Source: Falsiroseomonas stagni DSM 19981
Lineage (GTDB): Bacteria > Pseudomonadota > Alphaproteobacteria > Acetobacterales > Acetobacteraceae
DNA length: 64,000 nt
NCBI RefSeq assembly: GCF_900114315.1
Contig: NZ_FOSQ01000014.1
Location: 62,001 to 126,000, forward strand
Reading direction: 5' to 3'
The translations under genes were made by a program, and so were the position numbers. The notes under the pieces were generated by a model that did no database searches, was not told the origin of the DNA, and saw nothing but the letters and a program-made list of their open reading frames with translations. Every line of letters starts with the position of its first letter. The stretch's first letter is position 1. Positions 1 through 9,785 of this stretch are shown here, piece by piece.

Positions 1-947
1 CGCTGTTCGTAGATGCGGCGCGTGACGCGTTCATAGGTCGCATCCACCGTGCCGGGCGATTCATCCACGAAGCGCCGGCCTTCCTTGTTCACCAGGATGC
101 CGTAGGGGAAGAGGAAGACGGAGGGCTCCGCGATCGAGGATCGCGGATCGATCGGTTCCGCATGGTAGCTGCCGAAGTCGCCACTCGGCGCCGCACCGAT
201 GTCGAGGGCCATGCGGATGCCCTCCCCCCGGTTGAACAGCCCGCCCTTGCAGATGGTGCGGAGGAAGCTGGACCGCGGGCCGAGGTAGCGGGTGGACATC
301 TCCGCATCACCCTCGAACCCGCCGCAGGCCAGCGTGACGGGGCCGTGGAAGCGGACCAGCCGCCCGGCCTGGCGCGCGACCAGGCCGATGACGCGCCCCT
401 CCTCATCCTGCATCAGGGACTGCGCCGTCGTCTCGTAGCGGAACGCCACGCCGAGTTCCTCGGCCCGCTTCGCCAGCGCCTCCACCAGCGCGGCGCCGCC
501 GCCGACCGGCAGCAGGCGGGGCTGCGACTTCGTCAGGAACTGCGTCGGCAGGAAATCGAAGCGCACGCCCATGGTCTTCAGCCAGGCGATGGTCGGCCCC
601 GCCTGGTCGGCGAATTCCTGCACCACGTCGGGATCGATCATGGACAGCGCGCGCGCATGGCCGGCGCGATCCGCCATGGGGCGGGAGACCTCGGGCGCGA
701 GGTCGGGGTCGGCGTAGGGCAGCGCGCCATTCTCGGCGAGATGCGTCTCGAAATCGTCGGTGACCTCGGTCTCGCTCTTCATGCGGAGATACGCTTCGGT
801 GTAGCGGCTCTGCCCGCCGCGTTCCGCGCGCGGCGCGCGTTCCAGCACGACGACGCGCGCGCCCTGCTCCGCGGCCGCCACGGCGGCGGAGAGCCCTGCC
901 ACCCCGCAGCCCGCCACCACCAGGTCGAATCCCTCCCCCGCTGCCAT
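1..947 (-). CDS. FAD-dependent dehydrogenase, tricarballylate-dehydrogenase-like (partial)
   Basis: The gene starts at ATG 947 on the minus strand and runs off the left edge, so only the first 315 residues are visible. The N-terminus has a Rossmann FAD-binding motif (VVAGCGVAGLSAAVAAAEQG, about residues 10-29). It is followed by LERAPRAERGGQSRY, which closely resembles the ERGGNSRHT block of TcuA-type tricarballylate dehydrogenases in the fumarate reductase/succinate dehydrogenase flavoprotein family. Further blocks (VGGGAALVEAL; ACGGFEGD) fit the same fold. No signal peptide is seen, so it is probably cytoplasmic. By family it would oxidise a carboxylic acid such as tricarballylate, or a ketosteroid-like substrate, with FAD. 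It is divergent from the LysR gene at 1081, which may control it. The family is certain; the substrate is inference. Confidence 0.82.
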   Translation of the reverse strand, partial: MAAGEGFDLVVAGCGVAGLSAAVAAAEQGARVVVLERAPRAERGGQSRYTEAYLRMKSETEVTDDFETHLAENGALPYADPDLAPEVSRPMADRAGHARALSMIDPDVVQEFADQAGPTIAWLKTMGVRFDFLPTQFLTKSQPRLLPVGGGAALVEALAKRAEELGVAFRYETTAQSLMQDEEGRVIGLVARQAGRLVRFHGPVTLACGGFEGDAEMSTRYLGPRSSFLRTICKGGLFNRGEGIRMALDIGAAPSGDFGSYHAEPIDPRSSIAEPSVFLFPYGILVNKEGRRFVDESPGTVDATYERVTRRIYEQ

Positions 948-1045
948 GTGACCGGCGCCGCTCCCCTTTGCTTGGACGGGCGCAGGGTTCACCCGTGGCG
1001 GCCGGAGGGCAACGGCCGAGTACCGGGGAGACGCCGAATACAGTC

Positions 1046-1060
1046 TTCGACTTTCCCGAA
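1046..1060. promoter_or_regulatory. Candidate LysR-type operator between divergent genes
   Basis: The 133-base gap between the flavoprotein gene and the LysR gene holds an interrupted inverted repeat, TTC-N9-GAA, just upstream of the LysR start. LysR regulators often bind such T-N11-A type dyads in divergent promoters. It is a weak match by eye and could be chance. Confidence 0.25.
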
Positions 1061-1080
1061 TGATGGGATAGGCTGCGCGC

Positions 1081-2010
1081 ATGGACAGGCTGCGCGCAAT
1101 GGAGGTCTTCGTGGCGGTGGCGGAAGCCGGCAGCCTGGCCGGCGCGGCCACGCGGCTCGGCCTTTCCGCCCCCACCGTCACGGCGCAGGTCCAGGCGCTG
1201 GAGGCGCATCTGCGCTGCGCGCTGCTGCATCGTTCCACGCGCAGCCTGCGCCTGACGCCGGAAGGCGAGGCCTTCCTGTCCCGCGCCCGCGCCATCCTGG
1301 GCGCGATGGAGGAAGCGGAGGCCGGCGCCGGCGGCGATGCCGCGCGCGGCGTGCTGCGCGTCCAGGTGCCGATCGCCGTCGGCCATATGGTGCTGGCGCC
1401 GGCGCTGGCGGCCTTCGCCGCCGCGCATCCCGGCTTGCGCGTGGTGACCATCCTGGGGAACGATGTGGACAGCCTGGCGCGGCGCGGCATCGATGTCGCG
1501 ATCCGGATGGATGAGGTGGAGACCGGCGATCTCGTCGCCCGCCCGGTCTATCGCAGCACGCATGTGGTCTGCGCGGCGCCGGGCTTCCTGGCCCGCCATG
1601 GCGTGCCGACGCATCCGCGCGCGATCGATCCCGCGCAGGGCCTGGCCTGGGTGGCGGATACGGCGGCGGCACCGCGCGCCTGGCGCTTCCAGCGCGGGGC
1701 GGAACGCGTGGTGGTGAACCCCACGGGGCCGCTGGCCTTCAACAGCAGCGATGCGCTGCTGAACGCCGCCGCGCAGGGGGCCGGCTTCTGCTACGTGCTC
1801 GGCCTGCTGGCGCATGCGCATCTGCGCGACGGCCGGCTGCGCGCGGTGCTGGAGGAATGGGAGACGGAGGCGCAGGTCTTCTACGTCGCCTATCCCAAGG
1901 CGCGCTTCACCGCGCCCAAGATACGCGCCTTCGCCGACTACGCCGCGCGCGTCTTCCCCGATCACCTGCGCCAGGCGCCGGCATCGCCGATCCGCATCCG
2001 GCGACGATGA
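1081..2010 (+). CDS. LysR family transcriptional regulator
   Basis: A 309-residue protein of normal LysR length. The N-terminal winged HTH covers about residues 1-62 (MDRLRAMEVFVAVAEAGSL, LGLSAPTVTAQVQALEAHL, LTPEGEAFL). The C-terminal part is the periplasmic-binding-protein-like effector domain (about 90-300), with the usual G-D-V-A-I-R type strand (GIDVAIRMDE). It is transcribed away from the flavoprotein dehydrogenase gene and is followed by a hydrolase and a hydratase/Bug operon. It is therefore likely to regulate one or both sides, responding to a carboxylic acid. The target is inferred from position only. Confidence 0.9.
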   Translation: MDRLRAMEVFVAVAEAGSLAGAATRLGLSAPTVTAQVQALEAHLRCALLHRSTRSLRLTPEGEAFLSRARAILGAMEEAEAGAGGDAARGVLRVQVPIAVGHMVLAPALAAFAAAHPGLRVVTILGNDVDSLARRGIDVAIRMDEVETGDLVARPVYRSTHVVCAAPGFLARHGVPTHPRAIDPAQGLAWVADTAAAPRAWRFQRGAERVVVNPTGPLAFNSSDALLNAAAQGAGFCYVLGLLAHAHLRDGRLRAVLEEWETEAQVFYVAYPKARFTAPKIRAFADYAARVFPDHLRQAPASPIRIRRR

Positions 2011-2088
2011 GCGGTTGCCACCGCGGCGAGACTGCGGGAGGCTTTCGTCCAAGACGCGGACTCGATGCCGCGCGACGGAGGAACAGCC

Positions 2089-4050
2089 ATGAAGCGCACG
2101 CTGCGGGCCTGCATGCTCGCCGGCGGGATCGGGGCGCTTGCCTCGCCCGCCCTCTCGGAAGTGATACGGTTCGAGGTGCTGGAAAGCGTGCCCGCCTTCC
2201 AGGGGCGGAGCTTCGAGGGGGTGGGGCCCTACCTCCGCATCACCGGCCGCGCCACCATCGCCGTGGATCCCAGCGATCCGCGCAATGCCGTGATCGCGGA
2301 TATCGAACGCGCGCCACGCAATGCGCAGGGCCGCGTGGAGGCGGTGGCGGATGTCGTGCTGCTGCGGCCGGCGGACCCCGCGCGCGGCAACGGCACGCTG
2401 CTGGTGGACGTGCCCAATCGCGGCACAAAGCTGGCGCCGCAGCTCTTCGACGATGTGGCGCAGCCCGGCGCGACGCGGGCGGAACAGGCGGCGGATGCCG
2501 GGATCGGCTTCCTGCACAGCCGCGGCTACGCCATGGCCTGGATCGGCTGGCAGGCGGATATCCCCTCCCGCCCCAACCAGTTGGCGATGACGGCGCCGGT
2601 CCTCACCGGCATCACCGGCCCATCGCGCGATGAATTCATCTTCGACCATACGCGCAATCCCGCGACGGCCACGCTGACCTGGCCCATCGCGGATGCGGCG
2701 AGCCTGGCGGTGACCGTGCGCGGCCATTGGTCCGAAGCGCGGCAGACGCCGCCCGGCCTCGGCATCCGCGCCACCGGGCCGAACACAGCGGAGATCACGC
2801 GCCCGGCCAGCGGCTTCGATGCGGCGGCGCTGTATGAGGTGACCTACACGGCGAAGGACCCGATCGTGCTCGGCCTGGGCTTCGCCGCCACGCGCGACGT
2901 CACGGCCTTCCTGCGGCGGGAGGGCGGCGCGGAGAACCCGCTGGCCGCGCAGGGGCGGTCCACGGTGCAGCGCGCCATCGGCTTCGGCGTCTCCCAGTCC
3001 GGCCGCTTCCTGCGGGACTTCCTCTGGCAGGGCTTCAACGAGGACATGCGCGGCCGCATGGTCTTCGATGGCGTGATGCCGCATATCGCCGGCGGACGCC
3101 GCATGGCGACCAACTACCGCTTCGGCAATCCCGGCCGCAACGCGCGCCACCCGCAGGACCCCGCCTGGCAGGCGGATACCTTCCCCTTCACCTACGCGGC
3201 GATGCGCGATCCGCTGTCCGGCCGCACGGATGGCATCCTGATGCGCTGCCGGCTGAACGGCACCTGCCCGAAGATCATGCACACGGACAGCGAGCATGAA
3301 TGGTGGGCGTCGCGCGCCTCGCTGGTCGTGACGGACCTCGCGGGCAACCACATCGACCTGCCGCCCGATGTGCGCGCCTACATGGTCGCCGGCACGCCGC
3401 ACTACGCGCCGCCGAATGACAGCGTGCGCCGCGCGCCGACCATGGCGCTGCCCACCAACCCGATGCATGCCGGCCCGCCCATGCGCGCGCTGCTGGTGGC
3501 GATGGAGGCCTGGATCGCGGAAGGGGTGGAACCGCCGGCCAGCCGCGTGCCCATGCGCGCCCATGGCACGCTGGTGGAGGCCGCGCAGGCCGTGCCCGCG
3601 GGCATCCCCGGCCTGCCCTATGCCGGCATCTACACCGGTGCCGCGATCTCCGACCAATCGGTGCTGCCGCCGCGGCTGATCGGCGAATACCCGGTCTTCG
3701 TGCCGCGCGCGGATGCCGATGGCATGGCCATCGCCGGCATCCGCATGCTGCCACTCGCCGTGCCGCGCGCCAGCTACACCGGCTGGAATCCCCGCGCCGA
3801 GGGCTTCGGCGCCGGCACGCTGTTTCCGCTGCAGGGCGCCGTCTCTCCCTTCGCGCCGACGCGGGAGGCGCGCATCGCGGCGAATGATCCGCGCCTGTCC
3901 ATCGCCGAACGCTATGCCGATGACGCCGCCTATGTCGCCGCCGTGCGCGCCGCGGCCGACCGCGCGGTGGCGGAACGGCTGCTGCTGCCGGAGGATGCGG
4001 CGCGTGCGGTGGAACGCGCGCGGGCCGGCACCCTCGCGCAACTGCCCTGA
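2089..4050 (+). CDS. Secreted alpha/beta hydrolase domain protein
   Basis: I take ATG 2089 as the start because the product then begins with a clear signal peptide (MKRTLRACMLAGGIGALASPALS); an ATG 24 bases upstream lacks this. The 653-residue product resembles the large 'alpha/beta hydrolase domain' family of secreted bacterial proteins. A nucleophile elbow (GFGVSQSGRFLRDF, about residue 300) supplies Gly-x-Ser-x-Ser-Gly, and FDGVMPHIAGGRR follows. It is probably periplasmic. The substrate is unknown; relatives are annotated only by fold. It precedes the hydratase-like operon by 77 bases and may be co-regulated with it. Confidence 0.8.
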   Translation: MKRTLRACMLAGGIGALASPALSEVIRFEVLESVPAFQGRSFEGVGPYLRITGRATIAVDPSDPRNAVIADIERAPRNAQGRVEAVADVVLLRPADPARGNGTLLVDVPNRGTKLAPQLFDDVAQPGATRAEQAADAGIGFLHSRGYAMAWIGWQADIPSRPNQLAMTAPVLTGITGPSRDEFIFDHTRNPATATLTWPIADAASLAVTVRGHWSEARQTPPGLGIRATGPNTAEITRPASGFDAAALYEVTYTAKDPIVLGLGFAATRDVTAFLRREGGAENPLAAQGRSTVQRAIGFGVSQSGRFLRDFLWQGFNEDMRGRMVFDGVMPHIAGGRRMATNYRFGNPGRNARHPQDPAWQADTFPFTYAAMRDPLSGRTDGILMRCRLNGTCPKIMHTDSEHEWWASRASLVVTDLAGNHIDLPPDVRAYMVAGTPHYAPPNDSVRRAPTMALPTNPMHAGPPMRALLVAMEAWIAEGVEPPASRVPMRAHGTLVEAAQAVPAGIPGLPYAGIYTGAAISDQSVLPPRLIGEYPVFVPRADADGMAIAGIRMLPLAVPRASYTGWNPRAEGFGAGTLFPLQGAVSPFAPTREARIAANDPRLSIAERYADDAAYVAAVRAAADRAVAERLLLPEDAARAVERARAGTLAQLP

Positions 4051-4076
4051 CCGGGCATGGACACACCCGGGTGGTG

Positions 4077-4104
4077 GGCCTAAGGTCATAATGCTGGCCT
4101 AAGG
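4077..4104. repeat. Two 9-base direct repeats upstream of hydratase operon
   Basis: GGCCTAAGG occurs at 4077-4085 and again at 4096-4104, 19 bases apart start to start, in the short gap before the gene at 4128. A 10-base palindrome, CACCCGGGTG (4064-4073), sits just upstream. Direct repeats about two helical turns apart are typical of operators, but binding is not shown. Confidence 0.4.
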
Positions 4105-4127
4105 CCGGCCACCGGGGGAAATGCCGC

Positions 4128-5414
4128 ATGGCCACCGCGCCGCGCAGCGTCGCGCAGAAGATCATCGCCCGCGCCGCCGGCCTCGATGCGGTGGAGGTCG
4201 GCGACTACGTCACTGTGACGCCGGACTACGTGGCCTGCCAGGAACTCTTCTGGCCCGGCCACAAGCGCAACCTGGAACGCATCGGCGTCGACCGCATCCC
4301 GCGCCCGGACAAGGCGATCATGGTGATCGACCATTCCACCAGCGCGGCGATGGGATCGCATCACCACGAGACGCACCGAACGCTCCGCGACTGGTGCGCC
4401 CGGCAGGGGATCGAGACCTTCTTCGGCCCCGGCAACGGGCTCCGCCACCTGGTGCTGACGGAACGCGGCTTCGCGCGGCCGGGCACGCTGATCTTCTCCG
4501 ATGAGGGCAACATCGCCTCCATCGGCGCATTGGGCGCGCTGAACCTGCCGATCTCCACGGAAGTTATCGTGGCGCTGATCCAGGACGGCAACTGGATCGC
4601 GGTGCCACCATCGGCGCGCATCACGCTAACGGGACGGCTCGGCTTCGGCGTCGGCGCGCGGGATCTGATCCAGACCATCCTGCGCGACCAGACCACCAAC
4701 AGCGCGCTGCTGCAGGCCTGCGTCGAATTCGCGGGCGACGGCATCGCGACGCTGGGGCTGGATGAGCGGGAGACGATCCTCGCCAGCCTGTTCCACAGCG
4801 GCGCCTATACCGGCGTGATGCCGGTGGATGACCTGGTCCTGCGCTACGTCGAACAGCGCGCCGCCGGCCGCCCCTGGCAGATTGTGGAAGCCGACCCTGG
4901 CGTGCCCTACATCGCCGACCTCACCTACGATCTTTCGGCCATCGCGCCCATGGTGACGCTGCCGCCGGACCTCCACGCCGCCGTGCCGGTCGGCGATGTC
5001 GCGGGCCAGCGGATCGACCAGGCGACGATCGGGTCGTGTTCCGGCGGGCGGCTGGAGGATATGCGCATCGCGGCCGGGTTGCTGCGCGGGCGCCGCGTCG
5101 CGCCACATGTCACGCTCTACATCACGCCAGGAAGCCGCAACGTCTATGCCGCCGCGGCGCGGGAGGGGTTGCTCGAGATCTTCGCGGAATCGGGCGCCAC
5201 GGTGCTGGCGCCGGGCTGCACCACCTGCTGGGGCTATCAGGGCGTACTGAACGACCATGAAGTGCTGATCTCGACCCAGCAGTTCAACTATGCCGGCCGC
5301 AACGGCGCGCGCAGCGCGCTTGTGCACCTGGCCGGCGCGGCAGTGGTTACGGCCTCCGCCATCGAAGGGCGCATCGCCGACCCGCGGCCGCTGATGGCAG
5401 AGGCCGTGGCATGA
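4128..5414 (+). CDS. Aconitase/3-isopropylmalate dehydratase large-subunit-like protein
   Basis: A 428-residue aconitase-superfamily protein, about LeuC size. All three [4Fe-4S] ligands are visible: Cys304 in IGSCSGGR, and Cys364 and Cys367 in APGCTTCWG. The active-site Asp-Ser-His-Thr motif of LeuC and aconitase is replaced by Asp125-Glu-Gly-Asn (FSDEGN), so the substrate or chemistry probably differs from leucine synthesis. The stop overlaps the small-subunit start (ATGA), indicating translational coupling. Genes downstream encode a Bug receptor and a quinone reductase. A catabolic hydro-lyase acting on a di- or tricarboxylic acid is the best guess. It is unlikely to be the housekeeping LeuC. 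Confidence 0.8.
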   Translation: MATAPRSVAQKIIARAAGLDAVEVGDYVTVTPDYVACQELFWPGHKRNLERIGVDRIPRPDKAIMVIDHSTSAAMGSHHHETHRTLRDWCARQGIETFFGPGNGLRHLVLTERGFARPGTLIFSDEGNIASIGALGALNLPISTEVIVALIQDGNWIAVPPSARITLTGRLGFGVGARDLIQTILRDQTTNSALLQACVEFAGDGIATLGLDERETILASLFHSGAYTGVMPVDDLVLRYVEQRAAGRPWQIVEADPGVPYIADLTYDLSAIAPMVTLPPDLHAAVPVGDVAGQRIDQATIGSCSGGRLEDMRIAAGLLRGRRVAPHVTLYITPGSRNVYAAAAREGLLEIFAESGATVLAPGCTTCWGYQGVLNDHEVLISTQQFNYAGRNGARSALVHLAGAAVVTASAIEGRIADPRPLMAEAVA

Positions 5415-5947
5415 CGCCCCGCGGCCGCGCCTGGGTCTTCGGCGATGATGTCTCCGGCGATGACGGCATCATCGAATTCGCCATCATCCGCGACGGCTTC
5501 GGCAAGGAATTCGACGAGGACGCGCTGCGCGCCATGTGCTTCCGCCGCCTGCGCCCGGAGTTTCCGGCCGAGGTGAAGGCGGGTGACATCGTCGTGGGTG
5601 GGCGGAACTTCGCGCATCACAATCATGTGGAAGTCAGCGTCGCCATCCGCGCTTCCGGCATCGCCGTCGTCGTCGTCGAATCCTGCGATTCCGGCTTCCT
5701 GCGCCGCGCGCTGAATGTCGGACTGCCCGTGATGATCTGCCCCGGCATCCACGCCGCCGTGCGGGATGGGGACGTGATCGCGGCCGATCCCGCCACGGGA
5801 ATCGTCACCCTGGCCGATGGCAGCACGCGGCAGTCGAAACCCTTCTCCCCCCGCATGGTCCAGATCTGGCGTGCCGGCGGCACCATCCCGCTGCTGGTGC
5901 GCGAATTCGCCGAACGCCGCACGCAATCCGAGGAACCCACGCCATGA
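5411..5947 (+). CDS. 3-isopropylmalate dehydratase small-subunit-like (swivel domain) protein
   Basis: 178 residues with the aconitase swivel fold: an early GDDVSGDDGI block, then GDIVVGGRNFAHHNHVEVSV (about residues 58-77). The usual LeuD Gly-Ser-Ser-Arg-Glu-His substrate loop is replaced by His-His-Asn-His-Val-Glu, which parallels the divergence of its partner. It presumably forms a heterodimer with the 4128 product. The start overlaps the upstream stop by four bases and its own end overlaps the next gene by four, so it lies within a coupled operon. The substrate is unknown. Confidence 0.78.
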   Translation: MTPRGRAWVFGDDVSGDDGIIEFAIIRDGFGKEFDEDALRAMCFRRLRPEFPAEVKAGDIVVGGRNFAHHNHVEVSVAIRASGIAVVVVESCDSGFLRRALNVGLPVMICPGIHAAVRDGDVIAADPATGIVTLADGSTRQSKPFSPRMVQIWRAGGTIPLLVREFAERRTQSEEPTP

Positions 5948-6927
5948 CCACCCGCCGAACCCTGGCGCTGGCCGCCGCCGCCGCCCTCGCCGCCCCTTCC
6001 CTGCGCGCGCAGGGCCGCTTCCCCGACCGTCCCGTGCGCATCGTCGTGGGCTTCCCGCCCGGCGGCAATGTGGACTTCACGGCACGGCTGCTGGCGCCCA
6101 CGCTGTCGGCTGCCCTCGGCCAGCCGGTCGTCGTGGATAATCGCGCGGGGGCGGGCGGCATCGTCGGCACGGAGCATGTCGCGCGGTCCCGCCCGGATGG
6201 CCATACGCTGCTGCTGGGCTCCACCGGCCCGCTTTCGCTGTTCCCCGTCGCGATGGCGCAACTGCCCTACGACACGCTGCGGGACCTCGCGCCGATCGGA
6301 ATCTGCTACCGTGTGCCCATCGTGATGATGGTCTCCCGCCAGGTCACGGCGCGGAACCTGGCGGAATTCGTTGCCGCGGCCAAGGCACAGAAGGGCCAGT
6401 TCTCCGCCGGCACCGCCGGCATCGGCTCCGGCGCGCATCTCGCGATCGAGTTGTTCAATGCCGGTACGGGAGCGGATCTGGTGCATGTGCCCTATCGCGG
6501 CACCGGCCCCGCCATCAACGACCTGATCGCCGGCACGATCCCGGTGGTGTTCGACCAGCTCTCATCGGCCCTGCCGCTGCATGCCGATGGCCGCGCTCGC
6601 ATCATCGCCGTCGCCTCCGGCAGCCGCGCCGCGCAGCTGCCGGATGTGCCGACCCTGCGGGAAGCCGGGCTGGTGCAGCAGGAGCTTACCACCACCCTAG
6701 GACTGCTCGGCCCTGCGGGGCTGCCCGCCGAGGTGGTGGAGACGCTCCGCACCGCGCTGGCCCGCACCATGCATGACGCCACCATCAAGCAGCGGCTGGA
6801 GAGCCTCGGCGGCGCCATCCCGGCTGCCGAGGCGATCACCCCCGCCAATTACGCACGCGTGATCCGGGAGGAGATGGAGACCTCGCGCGAGGCCGTCCGC
6901 ATCGGCAATATCCGCCTCGATCAGTGA
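5944..6927 (+). CDS. Bug-family periplasmic receptor (tripartite tricarboxylate transporter type)
   Basis: 327 residues with a signal peptide (MTTRRTLALAAAAALAAPSL). Typical Bug/TctC blocks follow: PVRIVVGFPPGG, QPVVVDNRAGAGG, YRGTGPAINDLIAG and PDVPTLREAG. Such proteins capture carboxylated or amide compounds in the periplasm. No TctA or TctB membrane gene lies nearby, so this is an orphan receptor. It is coupled by ATGA overlap to the dehydratase-like pair and probably binds the substrate or an analogue. Confidence 0.92.
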   Translation: MTTRRTLALAAAAALAAPSLRAQGRFPDRPVRIVVGFPPGGNVDFTARLLAPTLSAALGQPVVVDNRAGAGGIVGTEHVARSRPDGHTLLLGSTGPLSLFPVAMAQLPYDTLRDLAPIGICYRVPIVMMVSRQVTARNLAEFVAAAKAQKGQFSAGTAGIGSGAHLAIELFNAGTGADLVHVPYRGTGPAINDLIAGTIPVVFDQLSSALPLHADGRARIIAVASGSRAAQLPDVPTLREAGLVQQELTTTLGLLGPAGLPAEVVETLRTALARTMHDATIKQRLESLGGAIPAAEAITPANYARVIREEMETSREAVRIGNIRLDQ

Positions 6928-6939
6928 CGGGACAGCACG

Positions 6940-7917
6940 ATGCGCGCAGCCTGGTATGAACGGACGGGACCGGCCCGGGAGGTGATCGTGGTCGGCGAGA
7001 TGCCGACACCCTCCCCCGGCCCTGGGGAGGTGCTGGTCCGCCTCGCAACCTCCGGGGTCAATCCCTCCGACTGGAAGGCGCGGGGAGGCAGCCGGCCGAT
7101 GCTGGCGCCGCGGATCATCCCGCACAGCGACGGCGCCGGCACGATCGAGGCCGTGGGCGACGGCGTCGATGCCGCGCGCATCGGCGAACGCGTCTGGATC
7201 TGGAACGGCCAGTGGCAGCGCGCGCTGGGCACGGCCGCCGACTGCATCGCGCTGCCCGCGGCGCAGGCCGTGCGGCTGCCCGCCAATACCAGCTTCCAGG
7301 CCGGCGCCTGCTTCGGCATCCCGGCGCTGACGGCCTGGCGCGCGGTGCAGATCGATGGCGGCGTCGCCGGGCAGCGCGTGCTGGTGGCGGGCGGCGCCGG
7401 TGCGGTCGGCCACTACGCCATCCAGATGGCGAAGCTGCTGGGGGCGAAGCAGGTCATCGCCACCGTCAGCAGCCCGGGCAAGGCGGCACACGCCAGGGCT
7501 GCCGGCGCCGATGCCGTGATCGACTACAGGACGCAGGATGTCGCCGCGGCGGTGAAGGCATTGACCGGCGGCCATGGCGTGGACCGCGTGGTGGAAGTGG
7601 ACCTGGCCGCGAACGGCGCGCTGCTGCCGCAGATCGTGGCGAAGGACGGGCTCTGCGTCTGCTACGGCAGCGGCAAGGCGGAAGCGGCGCTGCCCTTCTT
7701 CCCGATGATCCTCTCCGGCGCCGCCGTGCGCTTCTTCATCGTCTACGGCCTGCCCGACGCCGCGCGGGCGGAGGGGCTGGCGACGATGACAGGCTGGCTG
7801 GAAGCCGGCGCCCTTCAGCACGCCATCGGCGCCGTCATGCCGCTGGAGGATTGCGCGGAGGCGCATGACCTCGTTGCGCGCGGCGAGGTCATGGGCAACG
7901 TCGTGCTGGACTGCGCC

Positions 7918-7929
<12 letters not shown>
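6940..7929 (+). CDS. Zinc-free MDR-family quinone/NADPH oxidoreductase
   Basis: 329 residues of the medium-chain dehydrogenase/reductase superfamily. The N-terminal GroES-like domain contains PSPGPGEVLVRL and SGVNPSDWKARGG. The nucleotide-binding motif is VAGGAGAVGHYAIQMAKLLG (about residues 149-168), and YRTQD lies near 196. Structural zinc cysteines are absent, as in quinone oxidoreductases. It is the last gene of the operon starting at 4128, 13 bases after the Bug gene, and its 3' end overlaps the convergent amidohydrolase gene by 12 bases. It likely reduces a quinone or enone with NADPH; the exact substrate is unknown. Confidence 0.87.
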
Positions 7930-9263
<1,334 letters not shown>

Positions 9264-9267
<4 letters not shown>

Positions 9268-9674
9268 GCCCCATCCTCCCGGTTGCGCATATGCAGCGCC
9301 ATGGCCATGACCTTCGGCAGCACGGCGTCGGTCAGTGCCGCATCGGTCACCTGTTCGGCCCAGGCCTGGCGGAAGCAGGCGATCCAGCCCTCGATCTCCG
9401 GCCCCGCGATGGGGGCGTGCAGGTGGCGGGCGCGCAGCATCGGCGCGCCCCGCGTTTGCAGGAACAGAGGCGGCCCGCCGAACCAGAAGGAGAGGTATTC
9501 GAAGAACCGCTGCTCCGCCTGCTCCAGGCTCTCCGGATGGATGGCGCGGCAGGCGGCGGCTTCCGGCAATTCGTCCATTAGCGCGTAGAAGCGCCGCGTC
9601 AGGCGGCGGAGCCCTTCCTCCCCGCCCAGCAGGGCGTAGGGGGATTGGGGTGAGGTCACGGGATCGGCGGTCAT
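9264..9674 (-). CDS. Group II truncated haemoglobin
   Basis: 136 residues from ATG 9674. The sequence shows a 2-on-2 globin of group II: YALLGGEEGLRRLTRRFYAL (Tyr30 at B10), PMLRARHLHAPI (His84 as proximal F8) and GWIACFRQAW (Trp97 at G8). Such globins bind O2 or NO with high affinity. It lies first in a two-gene operon with the 8-oxoguanine deaminase, which suggests a shared oxidative or nitrosative stress theme (inference). The 111-base gap to the divergent MFS gene must hold both promoters. Confidence 0.9.
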
Positions 9675-9785
9675 GCGCCCATCATGCCCGGGAAGCGGGC
9701 CTGGGCGAAGCCTGGCGCGGCTTCCGGCGCCCCGCCGCGCATGCCTATCCTGGCGGCGCATCAAGGGAGCGTCCGGCAGGACACG

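Noticed and set aside
403-4089. A 1228-codon open frame on the minus strand
   Set aside because: It is antisense to the LysR and hydrolase genes. The translation is Arg/His/Ala/Gly-rich with no family motifs, typical of a high-GC shadow frame.
4128-5947. Leucine biosynthesis leuCD
   Set aside because: Active-site loops of both subunits differ from LeuC and LeuD, and no leuB is adjacent.
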